From Pseudoxanthomonas sp. JBR18 (GTDB lineage: Bacteria > Pseudomonadota > Gammaproteobacteria > Xanthomonadales > Xanthomonadaceae): DNA of 64,000 nt. This document shows positions 16,160 through 26,482 of the stretch, one piece after another. A program made the position numbers and the translations under genes. Numbering within the stretch: the first letter of the stretch is position 1; each line of letters begins with the position of its first letter. The stretch covers positions 2,363,001-2,427,000 of the forward strand of contig NZ_CP116339.1 in NCBI RefSeq assembly GCF_028198165.1, in the 5' to 3' direction. The notes under the pieces were generated by a model, which was not told the origin of the DNA, did no database searches, and was given only the letters and a program-made list of their open reading frames with translations.

Positions 16160-16516
16160 ATGGCCTATATCGATGCTTACGTGTTGCCGCTGCCCCTGGC
16201 CAACCTGGCGGCCTACCGCAAGATGGCGCGGATGGGCGGCAAGATCTGGATGGAACACGGCGCGCTGCAGTACGTCGAATGCATCGCCGAAGACGTCAAA
16301 CCGGGCAAGACCACCTCGTTCCCGCAGGCGGTCAAGCTCAAGGAAGGTGAGACCGTGATCTTCTCCTACATCGTCTTCAAGTCGCGCGCGCATCGCGACA
16401 AGGTCAACAAGCTGGCGATGGACGACCCACGGATGCATGCGTGGGGCCCGCACAACATGCCGTTCGACGGCAAGCGCCTGTTCTGGGGCGGGTTCAAGCC
16501 GTTGGTGCAGCGATGA
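16160..16516 (+). CDS. DUF1428 family protein (YbaA-like)
   Basis: 118 residues. It shows the full DUF1428 pattern: YIDAYVLPLPLANLAAYRKMARMGGKIWMEHGALQYVE, VKLKEGETVIFSYIVFKSRAHRDKVN, and MDDPRMHAWGPHNMPFDGKRLFWGGFKPLV. The fold is a ferredoxin-like alpha/beta barrel dimer; no reaction is known. The family is a frequent member of ECF41/ECF42 neighbourhoods. A ribosome binding site (AAGAAGAGGA) precedes the ATG. It sits 10 bases ahead of the DHFR-like gene. Confidence 0.9.
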   Translation: MAYIDAYVLPLPLANLAAYRKMARMGGKIWMEHGALQYVECIAEDVKPGKTTSFPQAVKLKEGETVIFSYIVFKSRAHRDKVNKLAMDDPRMHAWGPHNMPFDGKRLFWGGFKPLVQR

Positions 16517-16526
16517 GGTCGCGCCG

Positions 16527-17186
16527 ATGAAGCTGGTCCTGGGGGCCTTCCTGAGCCTGGATGGTGTCGGACAGGGGCCGGGCGGCCCGCATGAGGATCC
16601 GCGTGGGGACTTCGTGCATGGCGGCTGGTCGGTGCCGTATTGGGACCAGGCCATGATGGACGTGCAGACCGCCTGGATCGAATGCCTGGACGCGCTGCTG
16701 CTGGGCCGGGTCACCTACGACATCTTCGCCGCGCACTGGCCGCACGTGGGCGATGACGATCCGATCGCCGCGCGCTTCAACCGCGTGCCCCGATACGTGG
16801 CCAGCCATGCGTCGCTGTCGCAGGCCTGGTCGGGCGCCACGCGGATCGAGGGCGATGTGATCGAGGCCGTGCGTGCGCTGAAGGCCAGGCCCGGGCGCCA
16901 ACTGCAGGTGCATGGCAGCCTGGACCTCGCGCAGACCCTGCTGCGCGCGGGACTGGTGGACGAACTGCGGCTGTGGTGGTTCCCGGTGCTGCTGGGACAG
17001 GGCCGCAGGCTGTTCGCCGCGGGCACGGTGCCGGCCGGCCTGGAATTGCTGGACACGCTGCGCTTCGAGACCGGCGTGGTGTTCCAGCACTATCGGGTCG
17101 GTGGACTGCGCGGCTATGGCTCCTTCATGCATGACGATCCGCCGCCAGAGGAACTGCAGCGGCGTCTGGGACTGGAGGGCCGGTGA
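16527..17186 (+). CDS. Dihydrofolate-reductase-like (RibD C-terminal) protein
   Basis: 219 residues of the RibD_C / dihydrofolate reductase fold. Visible blocks are MKLVLGAFLSLDGV at the start, DALLLGRVTYDIFAAHWP in the first third, QLQVHGSLDLAQTLLRAGLVDELRLWWFPVLLGQGRRLF in the middle, and a final TGVVFQHYR strand. Such proteins probably bind NADPH and reduce an unknown small molecule; they are not the housekeeping FolA. The gene belongs to the ECF42-linked run, and its TGA overlaps the ATG of the next gene, so the two are translationally coupled. Confidence 0.88.
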   Translation: MKLVLGAFLSLDGVGQGPGGPHEDPRGDFVHGGWSVPYWDQAMMDVQTAWIECLDALLLGRVTYDIFAAHWPHVGDDDPIAARFNRVPRYVASHASLSQAWSGATRIEGDVIEAVRALKARPGRQLQVHGSLDLAQTLLRAGLVDELRLWWFPVLLGQGRRLFAAGTVPAGLELLDTLRFETGVVFQHYRVGGLRGYGSFMHDDPPPEELQRRLGLEGR

Positions 17187-17581
17187 TGGCCCGCGCGGCT
17201 CGCGCCGCATCGGACGGTCCCGGCGTGGAGGTCTGGCTGGCCACGTGCCGGCATCCGTTGCACGAGGTCATCCAGGCGCTGCGCACGATCCTGACCTCGC
17301 TGTCGCCCCAAGTGGGTCAGGCGATCAAGTGGAACGCGCCGAGCTTCCACACGTCCGAGCACTTCGCCACGCTGCATCTGCGCGACCCCGCGGCGATCCA
17401 GGTCATCCTGCATCGCGGCGCGCGCCCGCGGAAGGGCGGGGTGCAGATCGACGATCCATACGGCCTGTTGGACTGGTGCGGGACCGAACGCGCGATCCCG
17501 CGCTTCGCCAGGGTGGAGGAGGCCGAGCGCAAGCGTGCGGCCTTCGAGGCCATCGTGCGGCAATGGATGGCGCAGGTCTGA
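17186..17581 (+). CDS. DUF1801 domain protein
   Basis: 131 residues. The DUF1801 (YdhG/YjbR-like) pattern is visible: HEVIQALRTILTSLSPQVGQAIKWNAPSFHTSEHFATLHLRDPAAIQVILHRGA. A later stretch reads RAIPRFARVEEAERKRAAFEAIVRQWMA. The function of these small cytoplasmic proteins is unknown. It starts inside the stop codon of the DHFR-like gene (TGATG overlap), and lies 69 bases ahead of the ECF42 sigma factor gene on the same strand. Confidence 0.87.
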   Translation: MARAARAASDGPGVEVWLATCRHPLHEVIQALRTILTSLSPQVGQAIKWNAPSFHTSEHFATLHLRDPAAIQVILHRGARPRKGGVQIDDPYGLLDWCGTERAIPRFARVEEAERKRAAFEAIVRQWMAQV

Positions 17582-17650
17582 GCCTTGGCGCGATCCGGGC
17601 TGCCGACGCGCGGTTGCGCTGGTCGTGGGCCGGTGGTCTGATCGCCGCCC

Positions 17651-18919
17651 ATGAGCAGCGACGTGCATCGCACCATCGAGACCCTCTGGCGCATGGAGGC
17701 CCCCCGGGTACTGGCCGTGCTGACCCGGATGCTGCGCGACATCGACCTGGCCGAGGAACTGGCCCAGGACGCGCTGGTCGCCGCCCTGGAGTACTGGCCG
17801 CGCGATGGCCTGCCCGACAATCCGGCTGCCTGGCTCACCGCCACCGCCAAGCGCCGCGCCATCGACCGCCTGCGCCAGCGCCAGCTGCACCAGCGCAAGC
17901 ACACGGAGATCGCCTACGAACTGGAAGGGCAGGCGGTGCCCGGCCCTGACAGCGACGGCCACCTGGACGACGCGGTGGGCGACGACCTGCTGCGGCTGAT
18001 GTTCATCGCCTGCCACCCGGTTTTGCCGCGCGAGTCGCGGGTCGCTTTGACCCTGCGCCTGCTCGGTGGCCTGACCACCGCGGAGATCGCCCGGGCCTTC
18101 CTGCAGCCCGAGGCCACGGTGGCCCAGCGGATCGTGCGTGCCAAGCGCACCCTGGCCCAGCAGCAGGTCAGCTACGACCCGCCGCGGCGCGGTGACCTGC
18201 CCGAGCGGCTGGACGCGGTGCTGGAGGTGATCTACCTGGTCTTCAACGAAGGGTATTCGGCCAGCGCCGGCGAGGACTGGATGCGGCCGGCGCTGTGCAC
18301 GGAGGCGCTGCGCCTGGGCCGCGTGCTGGCCGGGCTGATGCCGCAGGCGCCGGAGGTCTTCGGCCTGCTGGCGCTGATGGAACTGCAGGCTTCGCGCACC
18401 GCCGCGCGGACCGCGGCCGATGGCACGCCGGTCCTGCTCGAAGCGCAACAGCGCGCGCGCTGGGACCGGCTGCAGATCGGCCGGGGCCTGCAGGCGCTGG
18501 AGCGCGCCGTGCAGCTGGGCGGCGCGCAGGGCCCCTACACGCTGCAGGCCGGCATCGCCGCCTGCCATGCGCGTGCGCTGCGCAGCGAGGACACGGATTG
18601 GACGCGCATCGCGGCCCTGTATGCGGTGCTGGCCCAGGTCAGTCCATCGCCGGTGGTCCAGCTCAATCGGGCCGTCGCGCTGGGGCGGGCGGCCGGGGCG
18701 CAGGTTGGCCTGGCCCTGGTCGATACACTGGCCGGAGAGGCGTCCCTGCGTGACTACGCCGCGCTGCCTGCGGTTCGCGGCGATCTGCTGGAACGGCTCG
18801 GCCGGCTGGACGAGGCGCGTGCCTGTTTCGAGCAGGCTGCCGCGCTCACCCGCAACGCGCGCGAGTCCGCGCAGATGCAGGCCCGCGCCCTGGCGTGCCA
18901 GGCGGGCGGGACGGCCTGA
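17651..18919 (+). CDS. ECF42-type RNA polymerase sigma factor with C-terminal extension
   Basis: 422 residues, about twice a normal ECF sigma factor. Region 2 is at about residues 14-85 ([42 protein letters not shown]). Region 4 is at about 115-175 ([38 protein letters not shown]). The extension opens with the group signature [15 protein letters not shown] and continues as a helical, TPR-like domain to the end ([10 protein letters not shown]..., [33 protein letters not shown]). ECF42 factors have no classical anti-sigma factor; the extension itself is needed for activity. They typically act on promoters of linked DGPF genes, which here lie just upstream. Confidence 0.93.
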   Translation: MSSDVHRTIETLWRMEAPRVLAVLTRMLRDIDLAEELAQDALVAALEYWPRDGLPDNPAAWLTATAKRRAIDRLRQRQLHQRKHTEIAYELEGQAVPGPDSDGHLDDAVGDDLLRLMFIACHPVLPRESRVALTLRLLGGLTTAEIARAFLQPEATVAQRIVRAKRTLAQQQVSYDPPRRGDLPERLDAVLEVIYLVFNEGYSASAGEDWMRPALCTEALRLGRVLAGLMPQAPEVFGLLALMELQASRTAARTAADGTPVLLEAQQRARWDRLQIGRGLQALERAVQLGGAQGPYTLQAGIAACHARALRSEDTDWTRIAALYAVLAQVSPSPVVQLNRAVALGRAAGAQVGLALVDTLAGEASLRDYAALPAVRGDLLERLGRLDEARACFEQAAALTRNARESAQMQARALACQAGGTA

Positions 18920-19074
18920 TCGTCCGCACGGCAGGTCAGGGGTGGTTCCGCTCTGCGCGGGGCGGGGGGACACTGCGTCGCACTGGCCTGTATTGCCTGA
19001 TCACGGCGGCGGCCTCAGGCTACGCGGCCTGCGCGCCTGGCGCGTCGTTCCATATCCGCAACACAGGAGCTGCC

Positions 19075-20004
19075 ATGACCTCGGCCATCTCGGTACAGGG
19101 GCTGACCAAGACCTACGACTCGGGTTTCCAGGCGCTGAAGGGCATCGACCTGGAGATCCAGCGTGGCGAGATCTTCGCCCTGCTCGGGCCCAACGGCGCG
19201 GGCAAGACCACGTTGATCAGCATCCTGTGCGGCATCGTGCGCCCGGGCGAGGGCGTGGTGACCATCGAGGGCTGCGATGTCGTGCGCCAGTACCGCGCCG
19301 CGCGCAGCCAGGTCGGGCTGGTCCCGCAGGAGCTGTCGACCGAGGCGTTCGAGACGGTGTGGGCGGCGGTGCGCTTCTCGCGCGGGCTGTTCGGTAAGCC
19401 GGCCGACCCGGCCCTGCTGGAGCGCGTGCTGCGCGACCTGTCCCTGTGGGACAAGCGCGACACCAAGATCATGGCCCTGTCCGGCGGCATGAAGCGCCGG
19501 GTGCTGATCGCCAAGGCGCTGGCGCACGAACCCAAGGTGCTGTTCCTGGACGAGCCCACCGCCGGGGTGGACGTGGAGCTGCGCCACGACATGTGGAACC
19601 TGGTCCGCGGCCTGCGTGAGCGTGGCACCACCGTGGTCCTGACCACCCACTACATCGAGGAAGCCGAGGAGATGGCCGACCGCATCGGGGTGATCACCGG
19701 CGGCAAGCTGGTGCTGGTGGAGGACAAGACCACGCTCATGGCCAAGCTGGGCAAGAAGCAGCTGGCCCTGACTCTGCAGCAGCCGCTGCACGCCATCCCG
19801 CCCGCCTTGTCCGACCTGCCGCTGGAACTGCAGGCCGATGGCACCCAGCTGGTCTACACCTTCGACGTGCAGGCCGAGGAAACCGGCATCGCCGCGCTGC
19901 TGCGGCGCCTGGGCGAGCAGGGCATCGATTTCAAGGACCTGCACTCGTCCCAATCCTCGCTGGAGGAGATCTTCGTCAACCTGGTCCGGGAGGCCCGCGC
20001 ATGA
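19075..20004 (+). CDS. ABC-2-type exporter, ATP-binding subunit
   Basis: 309 residues, cytoplasmic. Walker A is GPNGAGKTT, the signature is LSGGMKRR, Walker B is [12 protein letters not shown], and the H-loop is [21 protein letters not shown]-terminal accessory region of about 80 residues ends with [22 protein letters not shown], as in DrrA/CcmA-type drug or polysaccharide exporters (cf. YadG). It pairs with the permease encoded immediately downstream, whose ATG overlaps its stop (ATGA). The substrate is unknown. The start ATG follows a CAGGAG ribosome binding site; a 155-base gap separates it from the sigma factor gene. Confidence 0.92.
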   Translation: MTSAISVQGLTKTYDSGFQALKGIDLEIQRGEIFALLGPNGAGKTTLISILCGIVRPGEGVVTIEGCDVVRQYRAARSQVGLVPQELSTEAFETVWAAVRFSRGLFGKPADPALLERVLRDLSLWDKRDTKIMALSGGMKRRVLIAKALAHEPKVLFLDEPTAGVDVELRHDMWNLVRGLRERGTTVVLTTHYIEEAEEMADRIGVITGGKLVLVEDKTTLMAKLGKKQLALTLQQPLHAIPPALSDLPLELQADGTQLVYTFDVQAEETGIAALLRRLGEQGIDFKDLHSSQSSLEEIFVNLVREARA

Positions 20005-20768
20005 GCCTGAACCTGCACGCGGTGGCGGCGATCTACCGCTTCGAGATGGCGCGCACCTTCCGCACCATCACCCAGTCGATCGCCTCGCCGGTGCTGTCGA
20101 CCTCGCTGTACTTCGTGGTGTTCGGCGCGGCCATCGGCTCGCGCATGGGCGATGTGGAAGGGGTGTCCTACGGGGCCTTCATCATTCCCGGCCTGATCAT
20201 GCTCTCGCTGCTCAACGAGAGCATTTCCAACGCCTCCTTCGGCATCTACATGCCCAAGTGGTCCGGCACGATCTACGAGCTGCTCTCCGCGCCGGTGTCC
20301 TTCGTGGAGGTGGTGCTGGGCTACGTGGGCGCGGCGGCGACCAAGTCGCTGATGCTGGGCCTGCTGATCCTGGTGACCGCGCGGATCTTCGTGCCCTACG
20401 AGATCCAGCATCCGGTGTGGATGGTGGCCTTCCTGCTGCTGACCGCCCTGACCTTCTCGCTGTTCGGCTTCATCATCGGGCTGTGGGCCGACGACTTCCA
20501 GAAGCTGCAGGTGATCCCGCTGATGGTGGTCACCCCGTTGACCTTCCTGGGCGGAGCGTTCTACTCGGTGTCCATGCTGCCGCCGGTGTGGCAGAAGATC
20601 ACCCTGTTCAACCCGGTCGTGTATCTGATCAGCGGCTTTCGCTGGAGCTTCTTCGGCCTGGCTGACGTGGAGGTCGGCATCAGCCTGGCGGCCATTCTGG
20701 GCTTCCTGGTGGTGTGCCTGGTGGCGATCTGGGCGATGTTCCGGACCGGCTGGAAGATCAAAACCTGA
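20001..20768 (+). CDS. ABC-2-type exporter, membrane subunit
   Basis: 255 residues with six hydrophobic helices and the ABC-2 permease pattern (cf. YadH). Landmarks are [23 protein letters not shown] near the start, [41 protein letters not shown], and a late [20 protein letters not shown] loop followed by [13 protein letters not shown]. It forms the channel half of the exporter with the ATPase encoded just before it; the two genes overlap by four bases. The partner and substrate of this two-gene system cannot be read from context. Confidence 0.92.
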   Translation: MSLNLHAVAAIYRFEMARTFRTITQSIASPVLSTSLYFVVFGAAIGSRMGDVEGVSYGAFIIPGLIMLSLLNESISNASFGIYMPKWSGTIYELLSAPVSFVEVVLGYVGAAATKSLMLGLLILVTARIFVPYEIQHPVWMVAFLLLTALTFSLFGFIIGLWADDFQKLQVIPLMVVTPLTFLGGAFYSVSMLPPVWQKITLFNPVVYLISGFRWSFFGLADVEVGISLAAILGFLVVCLVAIWAMFRTGWKIKT

Positions 20769-20825
20769 GGTAAATCCGGCAATGGCAGACGCCGCGGCGA
20801 CATGGCGCTCTGCTAGCTTAATCAG

Positions 20826-22469
20826 ATGCACTCGATCGAGATCGTCCTGGCGATGCTGCTGGCGGTGGCTGCCAGTGGCTTCCTGGTCCGGGTTTTGCCC
20901 TTCTCCCTGCCGCTTCCGCTGGTGCAGATCGCGCTGGGTGCGGTGATCTCCTTCTTCAACCGCGGGGTGGAGCTGGATCCGGAGCTGTTCTTCCTGCTGT
21001 TCCTGCCGCCGTTGCTGTTCCTGGACGGCTGGCGCATTCCCAAGCAGGGGTTGTTCCGCGACAAGGGGGCGATCCTGGAGCTGGCCTTGGGGCTGGTGGT
21101 GTTCACCGTGCTCGGGGCGGGCTTCCTGATCCACCTGATGATCCCGGCCATGCCGCTGCCGGTGGCCTTCGCCCTGGCGGCGATCATCTCGCCGACCGAT
21201 CCGGTGGCCGTGTCCTCGATCGCCGCGCGCGCGCCGATCCCCAAGCGCCTGATGCACATCCTGGAAGGCGAATCCCTGCTCAACGACGCGTCGGGCCTGG
21301 TGTGCTTCCAGTTCGCCGTGGCCGCCGCGCTGACCGGGACCTTCTCCCTGGCCGGCGCCTCGGTCACCTTCGTATGGGTGGCGCTGGCGGGCCTGGCCTG
21401 CGGCGTGGGCGTGACCTATGCGGTCAACATCCTGCAGCGCTGGATCGCCCGGCATTTCGGCGAAGAGGGCGGCTCGTCGATCCTGGTCAGCCTGCTGATC
21501 CCATTCGCCGCCTACGTCATGGCCGAAGTGCTGCACGCCTCGGGCATCCTTGCCGCGGTGGCCGCCGGCATCACCATGAGTTACGTGGAGCTGTCCGGCC
21601 GCGCGGCGGCCAGCGTGCGCATCCAGCGCACGGCGGTGTGGGACATGGTCCAGTTCACCCTCAACGGCATCGTGTTCACCCTGCTGGGCGAGCAGCTGCC
21701 GGGCATTCTGAGCAACGCCATGCGCAGCGTGCACGAGACCGGGCATCGCGACCCCTGGTGGCTGGCGGTCTACGTGGTGGCCATCAGCCTGGGCCTGATG
21801 TTGCTGCGCTTTGTCTGGGTGTGGCTGTCGCTGCGCTGGAGCCTGCTTAAGGCCAAGGTGCGGGGCGAGACGCGAGTCAGCCCCAACTGGCGGATCATCG
21901 TGGCCACCTCGCTGGCCGGCGTGCGCGGCGCGATCACCCTGGCCGGCGTGCTGACCCTGCCGCTGGCCCTGTCCGACGGGACCCCGTTCCCATCCCGCGA
22001 TCTGGCGATCTTCCTGGCCGCGGCCGTGATCATGGTCTCGCTGCTGGTCGCCGCGCTGGCCCTGCCGCGCCTGCTCAAGGACCTGCACGTGCCGGAGGAG
22101 TCCGACCTGCAGCATGAGGAGGATCTGGCGCGCAAGGCGGCCGCACGCGCGGCGTTGGTGGCAGTGGAAGGCGAGCGCCAGCGGCTGGCGGCCACCTCGG
22201 ACCTGGTCGAGGATGGAGAGCTGTATGCGGCCTGCGCCGAGCGGGTCAGCCAGCTCTACCAGCGCCATGTGGATCGTCTTGGCGGCGAGGCGGACATCGC
22301 CCCCGAACAGGCGCGGCGCATTGAGCAGGTCGAGCGCCAGATGCGTCAGGCCGGCCTGCGCGCCGAGCGTGCCGAACTGTTCCGCCTGGCCCGACAGCGC
22401 AAGATCTCCGACGAGGTCTCGCGCAAGCTGGTGCGCAACCTGGACCTGCTGGAAACCCGCCAGCGCTGA
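20826..22469 (+). CDS. CPA1-family Na+/H+ antiporter (NhaP/YjcE-like)
   Basis: 547 residues, inner membrane. About twelve hydrophobic helices occupy residues 1-410. The ion-binding centre of CPA1 exchangers is visible as [15 protein letters not shown], followed by [18 protein letters not shown] with the conserved ND pair; [17 protein letters not shown] and the later [19 protein letters not shown] are further family blocks. The cytoplasmic C-terminal tail of about 130 residues is highly charged and probably coiled-coil ([25 protein letters not shown]). It would exchange Na+ or K+ for protons in pH and salt balance. It stands alone, 57 bases after the exporter pair. Confidence 0.92.
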   Translation: MHSIEIVLAMLLAVAASGFLVRVLPFSLPLPLVQIALGAVISFFNRGVELDPELFFLLFLPPLLFLDGWRIPKQGLFRDKGAILELALGLVVFTVLGAGFLIHLMIPAMPLPVAFALAAIISPTDPVAVSSIAARAPIPKRLMHILEGESLLNDASGLVCFQFAVAAALTGTFSLAGASVTFVWVALAGLACGVGVTYAVNILQRWIARHFGEEGGSSILVSLLIPFAAYVMAEVLHASGILAAVAAGITMSYVELSGRAAASVRIQRTAVWDMVQFTLNGIVFTLLGEQLPGILSNAMRSVHETGHRDPWWLAVYVVAISLGLMLLRFVWVWLSLRWSLLKAKVRGETRVSPNWRIIVATSLAGVRGAITLAGVLTLPLALSDGTPFPSRDLAIFLAAAVIMVSLLVAALALPRLLKDLHVPEESDLQHEEDLARKAAARAALVAVEGERQRLAATSDLVEDGELYAACAERVSQLYQRHVDRLGGEADIAPEQARRIEQVERQMRQAGLRAERAELFRLARQRKISDEVSRKLVRNLDLLETRQR

Positions 22470-22558
22470 GCCCGCGCGGCGTGTTGCAGCGCATGTTGCC
22501 AGCGGTCGGGCGGCCCTGCTAGTTTCGCCGCGCCCGCGACGGGCGCAGGGGATTAGGA

Positions 22559-24523
22559 ATGAAATACACAGGGATGCGGCTGGTGGCCGCGCTGTTGGCG
22601 TGGCTGTCGATGTGGCCGGCGCTGGCGCTGGCCCAGGTGGACGTGGATGCGTTTCTCAGGCGCGACCGCTACGAACAGATCAAGATTTCGCCCACCGGCG
22701 AGTTCTACGCGGTCACCATGCCACTGGAGGATCGGACGGGCTTGGTGATTGTCCGTCGCAGCGATCGTAAGCCCACCGCAAAGGTGGTCGGGGGCGAAAA
22801 CTCGCGCGTCGGTGGCTTCTGGTGGGTCAACGACACCCGCGTGGTGGTGGCCATGGACCGCCAGTTCGGAAGCCGCGCCCAGCCATATCCGACCGGCGAA
22901 CTGCACGCGGTCAATGCCGATGGCAGTGGCGCGGCCCTTATTGCCAGTCCCTTTGCCATCGACGTCGCGACGGGGAGAGATCCTTTTCGGTCGGACGCGA
23001 AGAACGTGGTCTTCATGTTCGACACGATGCCCGGCGACGACCACAAGGTGCTCGTCGCATCTTCTCCGCTTTCACAGGCAGATCCGGTGACGCGTGTGGA
23101 GAGCCTGAATGTCTACAACCGGGGCCGGTTCGTGATCGCGACCGCCCCGGTCCGAAATGCCAGCTTTACTACGGATGTGCAGGGGCAAGTGCGTTTCGCA
23201 CAAGGCGCCGGGGGTGACAACGTCAGCAAGCTCTATTACCGGGATGGCCACGGACAGGACTGGCGGCTTGTCAACGATGAGGCACAGAGCCATGTGGCTA
23301 TGCAGGCGCTGGGTTTTTCCCGGGACGGCCGCACCGCCTATCTACGGACCGAACACCCGCAAGGCCCGGACAGTATCTTGGCCTGGGATGTGGAGACTGG
23401 CGCGCGCACGGAGTTGATGCGCGACGCCGTCGTTGATCCTGACAGCGTGATCTGGTCGGCGGATGGCCGCCAACCGATTGGCGCGCGCTTCACCCGGGAG
23501 CGGACTGTCAGTCGCTACTTCTCGGACGAGGACCCAGCTGCACGCCTGCAGCGTTCCTTGGAAAAGGCGTTTCCGGAGGAGGCTGTCGCGGTGACCTCGT
23601 CGACCCTGGACGGCCGCCTTGCGGTTGTGCAGACCTGGAGTGGCACCAACAGCGGGGACTTCTATCTCTACGACACCGTGAGCAAGAAGGCTGAAGGAAT
23701 TTATAGCCTGAGGACATGGTTCGATCCTGCCAAGATGCCCCTATCGCATGAGGTCAGTTTCAGCGCGCGCGACGGCTTGACGTTGTATGGCTACCTCACC
23801 TTGCCCATGGCAGGCAATGGCAAGGACCTGCCGCTGATCATCAATCCGCATGGCGGGCCGTTCGGTATTTACGACGGCCCCGCGTTCGATGACGACAGCC
23901 AGTTGTTGGCGCAGGCAGGTTATGCGGTCCTGCGAGTCAACTATCGTGGCTCGGGGCATTACGGACGGGCGTTCGAGCAGGCGGGCGCCCGCCAATGGGG
24001 GCGATCGATGCAGGACGACCTCACCGACGCAACTCGCTGGGCGATCGACCAAGGCATTGCCGATCCATCGAGGATCTGCATTTACGGTGCCAGCTATGGT
24101 GGCTATGCGGCTCTTATGGGGGCGGCGCGGGACCCTGCGTTGTATCGCTGCGCGGTGGGCTATGTCGGCGTCTACGACCTGCCACGCATGGTCAGCGATG
24201 ATAGCGATGGCGCGGCGTCCACGCAGACCTGGCTCAAGGACTGGGTCGGCGACAAGGACGCGCTGGACGAGGTTTCCCCGGTCAACCTGGCCGACCGGAT
24301 CAAGGTGCCGGTGTTCCTGGCCTCGGGCGGCAAGGACACGCGCGCACCGCCGGTGCACACCGAGCGCATGGAAAAGGCGCTCAAGCGCGCGGGCGTGCCC
24401 GTGGAGACCCTGTATTACGAAGACGAAGGTCACGGCTATTTCGCCGATGCCCATCGGCGCGAATATTACCGCCGTCTGCTCGCGTTCCTCGGCACGCACC
24501 TGGGCGGCCAGACCGCAAAATGA
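22559..24523 (+). CDS. S9-family prolyl-oligopeptidase-like serine peptidase, exported
   Basis: 654 residues. An N-terminal signal peptide (about 1-26, ending ALALAQ) sends it to the periplasm. Residues 30-380 form the beta-propeller region with short repeated strands. The C-terminal alpha/beta hydrolase domain holds the triad: S512 in GASYGG, D593 in GGKDTR, and H625 in [18 protein letters not shown] marks the oxyanion region. These enzymes cleave short peptides after proline or alanine (dipeptidyl or acylaminoacyl peptidases). Its reading frame uses slightly more A/T-rich codons in the middle than its neighbours. It converges with the DUF3297 gene across a hairpin. Confidence 0.93.
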   Translation: MKYTGMRLVAALLAWLSMWPALALAQVDVDAFLRRDRYEQIKISPTGEFYAVTMPLEDRTGLVIVRRSDRKPTAKVVGGENSRVGGFWWVNDTRVVVAMDRQFGSRAQPYPTGELHAVNADGSGAALIASPFAIDVATGRDPFRSDAKNVVFMFDTMPGDDHKVLVASSPLSQADPVTRVESLNVYNRGRFVIATAPVRNASFTTDVQGQVRFAQGAGGDNVSKLYYRDGHGQDWRLVNDEAQSHVAMQALGFSRDGRTAYLRTEHPQGPDSILAWDVETGARTELMRDAVVDPDSVIWSADGRQPIGARFTRERTVSRYFSDEDPAARLQRSLEKAFPEEAVAVTSSTLDGRLAVVQTWSGTNSGDFYLYDTVSKKAEGIYSLRTWFDPAKMPLSHEVSFSARDGLTLYGYLTLPMAGNGKDLPLIINPHGGPFGIYDGPAFDDDSQLLAQAGYAVLRVNYRGSGHYGRAFEQAGARQWGRSMQDDLTDATRWAIDQGIADPSRICIYGASYGGYAALMGAARDPALYRCAVGYVGVYDLPRMVSDDSDGAASTQTWLKDWVGDKDALDEVSPVNLADRIKVPVFLASGGKDTRAPPVHTERMEKALKRAGVPVETLYYEDEGHGYFADAHRREYYRRLLAFLGTHLGGQTAK

Positions 24524-24530
24524 ACCTCAA

Positions 24531-24551
24531 GGCGGCGCGAGATGCGCCGCC
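24531..24551. terminator. Hairpin between convergent genes
   Basis: A perfect 8-bp stem, GGCGGCGC (24531-24538) and GCGCCGCC (24544-24551), with a GAGAT loop. It lies between the S9 peptidase stop and the DUF3297 stop. No T-run follows on either strand, so it may stall rather than fully terminate transcription. Confidence 0.5.
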
Positions 24552-24562
24552 GCCGGCGAGCG

Positions 24563-24808
24563 TCAGGGTGCCTCGGTCTTGAAGTACGGCTCCACCGTGC
24601 CCTTGATCTTCATCGTCATCGGCTGGCCGCGGCGGTCCAGGGACTTGCCCACCTGGACGCGGATCCAGCCTTCCGAGACGCTGTACTCCTCCACGTTGTC
24701 GCGCTCGGTGCCGTTGAAACGCACGCCCACGCCCCGGTCCAGCGCGGACTGATCGTGAAAGCGGCTGCGGGGGTCGACGGCCAAGCGGTCGGGAGGCGTA
24801 TCGCTCAT
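24563..24808 (-). CDS. DUF3297 family protein
   Basis: 81 residues, the usual length of this family. The whole sequence matches the family pattern: MSDTPPDRLAVDPRSRFHD, RGVGVRFNGTERDNVEEYSVSEGWIRV, then TMKIKGTVEPYF at the end. The function is unknown; it is a small cytoplasmic protein conserved in many proteobacteria. The start was chosen at MSDTP; an ATG four codons upstream (MCAPM) is possible but is not conserved-looking. Confidence 0.88.
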   Translation of the reverse strand: MSDTPPDRLAVDPRSRFHDQSALDRGVGVRFNGTERDNVEEYSVSEGWIRVQVGKSLDRRGQPMTMKIKGTVEPYFKTEAP

Positions 24809-24967
24809 AGGTGCGCACATGCTGGAAAACGAGGGCGCACAGGATAAAGGGCGCGTCGCCAGGATGCATCCGCCAGGGGCGCGGTTACTGGAGGTGATCG
24901 CGCCCTCACTTTGCAAGCAGCGACGCACGCGCGATCCTTGTCGCACCTCCGATGCCTGTCCCTCCCC

Positions 24968-25504
24968 ATGTCCCTGCCTGACAACACCGCTGACTACGAA
25001 GACGACTTCGAAGGATTCGATCCGGACGAGGCCGACGCCCCGGAAGCCCTGGCCTGGAACCTGCTCCAACTGATCAACCCGGGCGATGAGGACACCGCGC
25101 TACGCCAGTTCGACCTGCTGCGCGAGCGCATGGCCGCCGGGTCGGCCGAGTCGCTGCCCTGGCTCCTGCGCGATATCGTCGACTGGACCTCGGGGTTCTT
25201 CGTCATGCCCGACGATGTGGACGGCACGTTCGAGGTGATCGACGAACTGGCCGCGCGCTATGGCCTGCAGATCGAGTGGGGCGGTGACCGCGACGATGAG
25301 GACTTCATGGAGACCCTGGACGTGCCCGTGCTGCTGTCCCGGGCCTACGACAGCCTGCGCCCGCACGGTTACACGCTGTGGTGCTGGAACGCCGACGCGG
25401 ACGGCTATGGCGGCTGGATGGCCCTGCGCCGCGACGACGATGGCATGCGCGCGCTGGCGCAAGTCCTGGGCTTCGAGTTGCGCACCGCCAATGAAGCGGG
25501 CTGA
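24968..25504 (+). CDS. Conserved hypothetical protein, DUF6630-like
   Basis: 178 residues and very acidic at the N-terminus (DYEDDFEGFDPDEADAPEA). The core reads LLQLINPGDEDTALRQFDLLRERM, FFVMPDDVDGTFEVIDELAARYGLQIEW, and SRAYDSLRPHGYTLWCWNADADGYGGWMALRRDDDGM. The last block resembles DUF6630 proteins, which have no known reaction. There is no signal peptide or membrane helix. The start ATG lies close to the acidic stretch; the frame continues upstream into the DUF3297 promoter region. The family name is from memory and should be taken as likely only. Confidence 0.75.
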   Translation: MSLPDNTADYEDDFEGFDPDEADAPEALAWNLLQLINPGDEDTALRQFDLLRERMAAGSAESLPWLLRDIVDWTSGFFVMPDDVDGTFEVIDELAARYGLQIEWGGDRDDEDFMETLDVPVLLSRAYDSLRPHGYTLWCWNADADGYGGWMALRRDDDGMRALAQVLGFELRTANEAG

Positions 25505-25528
25505 GCCGCTCTCGCGCGGCGCGGCGGT

Positions 25529-25813
25529 CTAAGGCGCCAGCCCACGTCCCTGGGCCTTGGCCACGGCGATCACCGCGCGGACCTTGGCGCGGTCGGCGTG
25601 GCGTGAGATGGGCTCGGCGCCCAGCTCGATCGCCCGCAGGCGCAGCTCGCTGGTGACGTCGTAGTGGGCGCCGCTGGTCTTGTCCTGGAAGGCGCGGCGC
25701 GGGATGCCCAGCCGCGCGGCGAAGGCATGCAGTTCTTCCAGCGTATCGGCCATCAGATGCGCCCAGCGCTGACCGCGCCAGGCCATCACCGCATCGTCCA
25801 CGTAGACCGCCAT
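25529..25813 (-). CDS. DUF4031 family protein
   Basis: 94 residues. The DUF4031 pattern is seen from the start: MAVYVDDAVMAWRGQRWAHLMADTLEELHAFAARLGIPRRAFQD, then HYDVTSELRLRAIELGAEPISRH. The reaction is unknown. The ATG was preferred over a GTG one codon upstream because AGGAG lies six bases before it. The gene converges with the DUF6630-like gene. Confidence 0.85.
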   Translation of the reverse strand: MAVYVDDAVMAWRGQRWAHLMADTLEELHAFAARLGIPRRAFQDKTSGAHYDVTSELRLRAIELGAEPISRHADRAKVRAVIAVAKAQGRGLAP

Positions 25814-25975
25814 CACCCGCTCCTGTTGCTCGTCTTGCGACCCCTGCTCGTAGGGCGCCCGGCCGCCTGGACGCCTCCTGTTTACATCCTGCTGCCGAAC
25901 GCTTGACAGCTACCTAACCGCACAACGGCCACGGTGCGCATTCCAAGGCGGCACGGTGTCGCCGGAGAATTCACC

Positions 25976-26392
25976 ATGGATCCGATCCGTCCCTTGGCCG
26001 CGCTGGCCATTTTCGCCTGTTGCGGCAATGCACTGGGCGCCGAGTCGATCCACGATCGCTTCATGTCGATGGACACCAACCACGATGGCCGGGTCGATGC
26101 GCAGGAACATGCCGCAGCCGCCAGCGCCATGTTCAAGCAGCTCGACCTGAATCTGGACGGCGCGATCAGCGTCGATGAAATGCAGGCCACGCGCAAGGCC
26201 ATGGATCAGCCTGCCGACGAAGCCCAGGTCCGCCAAGCTATCGCCGCGATGGACCGCAATGGCGATGGGCGCGTGGATGCGCAGGAGCACTTGGCCATGG
26301 CCACCGCGCTGTTCAAGCGGACCGATGCCAACCAGGATAGCTATGTAACCGAGGCCGAGATGAAGCAGGCCGCGGGGCCCGGCGCGAACTAG
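25976..26392 (+). CDS. Exported EF-hand protein (four hands)
   Basis: 138 residues. A short signal peptide (about 1-20, ending NALGA) is followed by four EF-hand loops: DTNHDGRVDAQE, DLNLDGAISVDE, DRNGDGRVDAQE and DANQDSYVTEAE. The first and third loops are nearly identical, so a two-hand unit was probably duplicated. It should bind Ca2+ in the periplasm; a sensor, buffer or adhesion-linked role is possible. The next gene encodes a second such protein, and three more occur near 42-43.8 kb. Confidence 0.85.
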   Translation: MDPIRPLAALAIFACCGNALGAESIHDRFMSMDTNHDGRVDAQEHAAAASAMFKQLDLNLDGAISVDEMQATRKAMDQPADEAQVRQAIAAMDRNGDGRVDAQEHLAMATALFKRTDANQDSYVTEAEMKQAAGPGAN

Positions 26393-26482
26393 CGATGGCC
26401 GGCCGTGCGATCGCCGGCGCACGGCACCCGGCGATCTGGTTCAGAATGGGGCCGCCTTTCTTTCTGGTTCCAAACCGCCCGC

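Noticed and set aside
17114..18973. A 619-residue minus-strand open frame opposite the sigma factor gene
   Set aside because: Antisense to the ECF42 gene and without recognisable domains.
19854..22268. An 804-residue minus-strand open frame opposite the ABC permease and CPA1 genes
   Set aside because: Same reason: it shadows well-supported genes and has a His/Gln/Arg-rich composition without domains.
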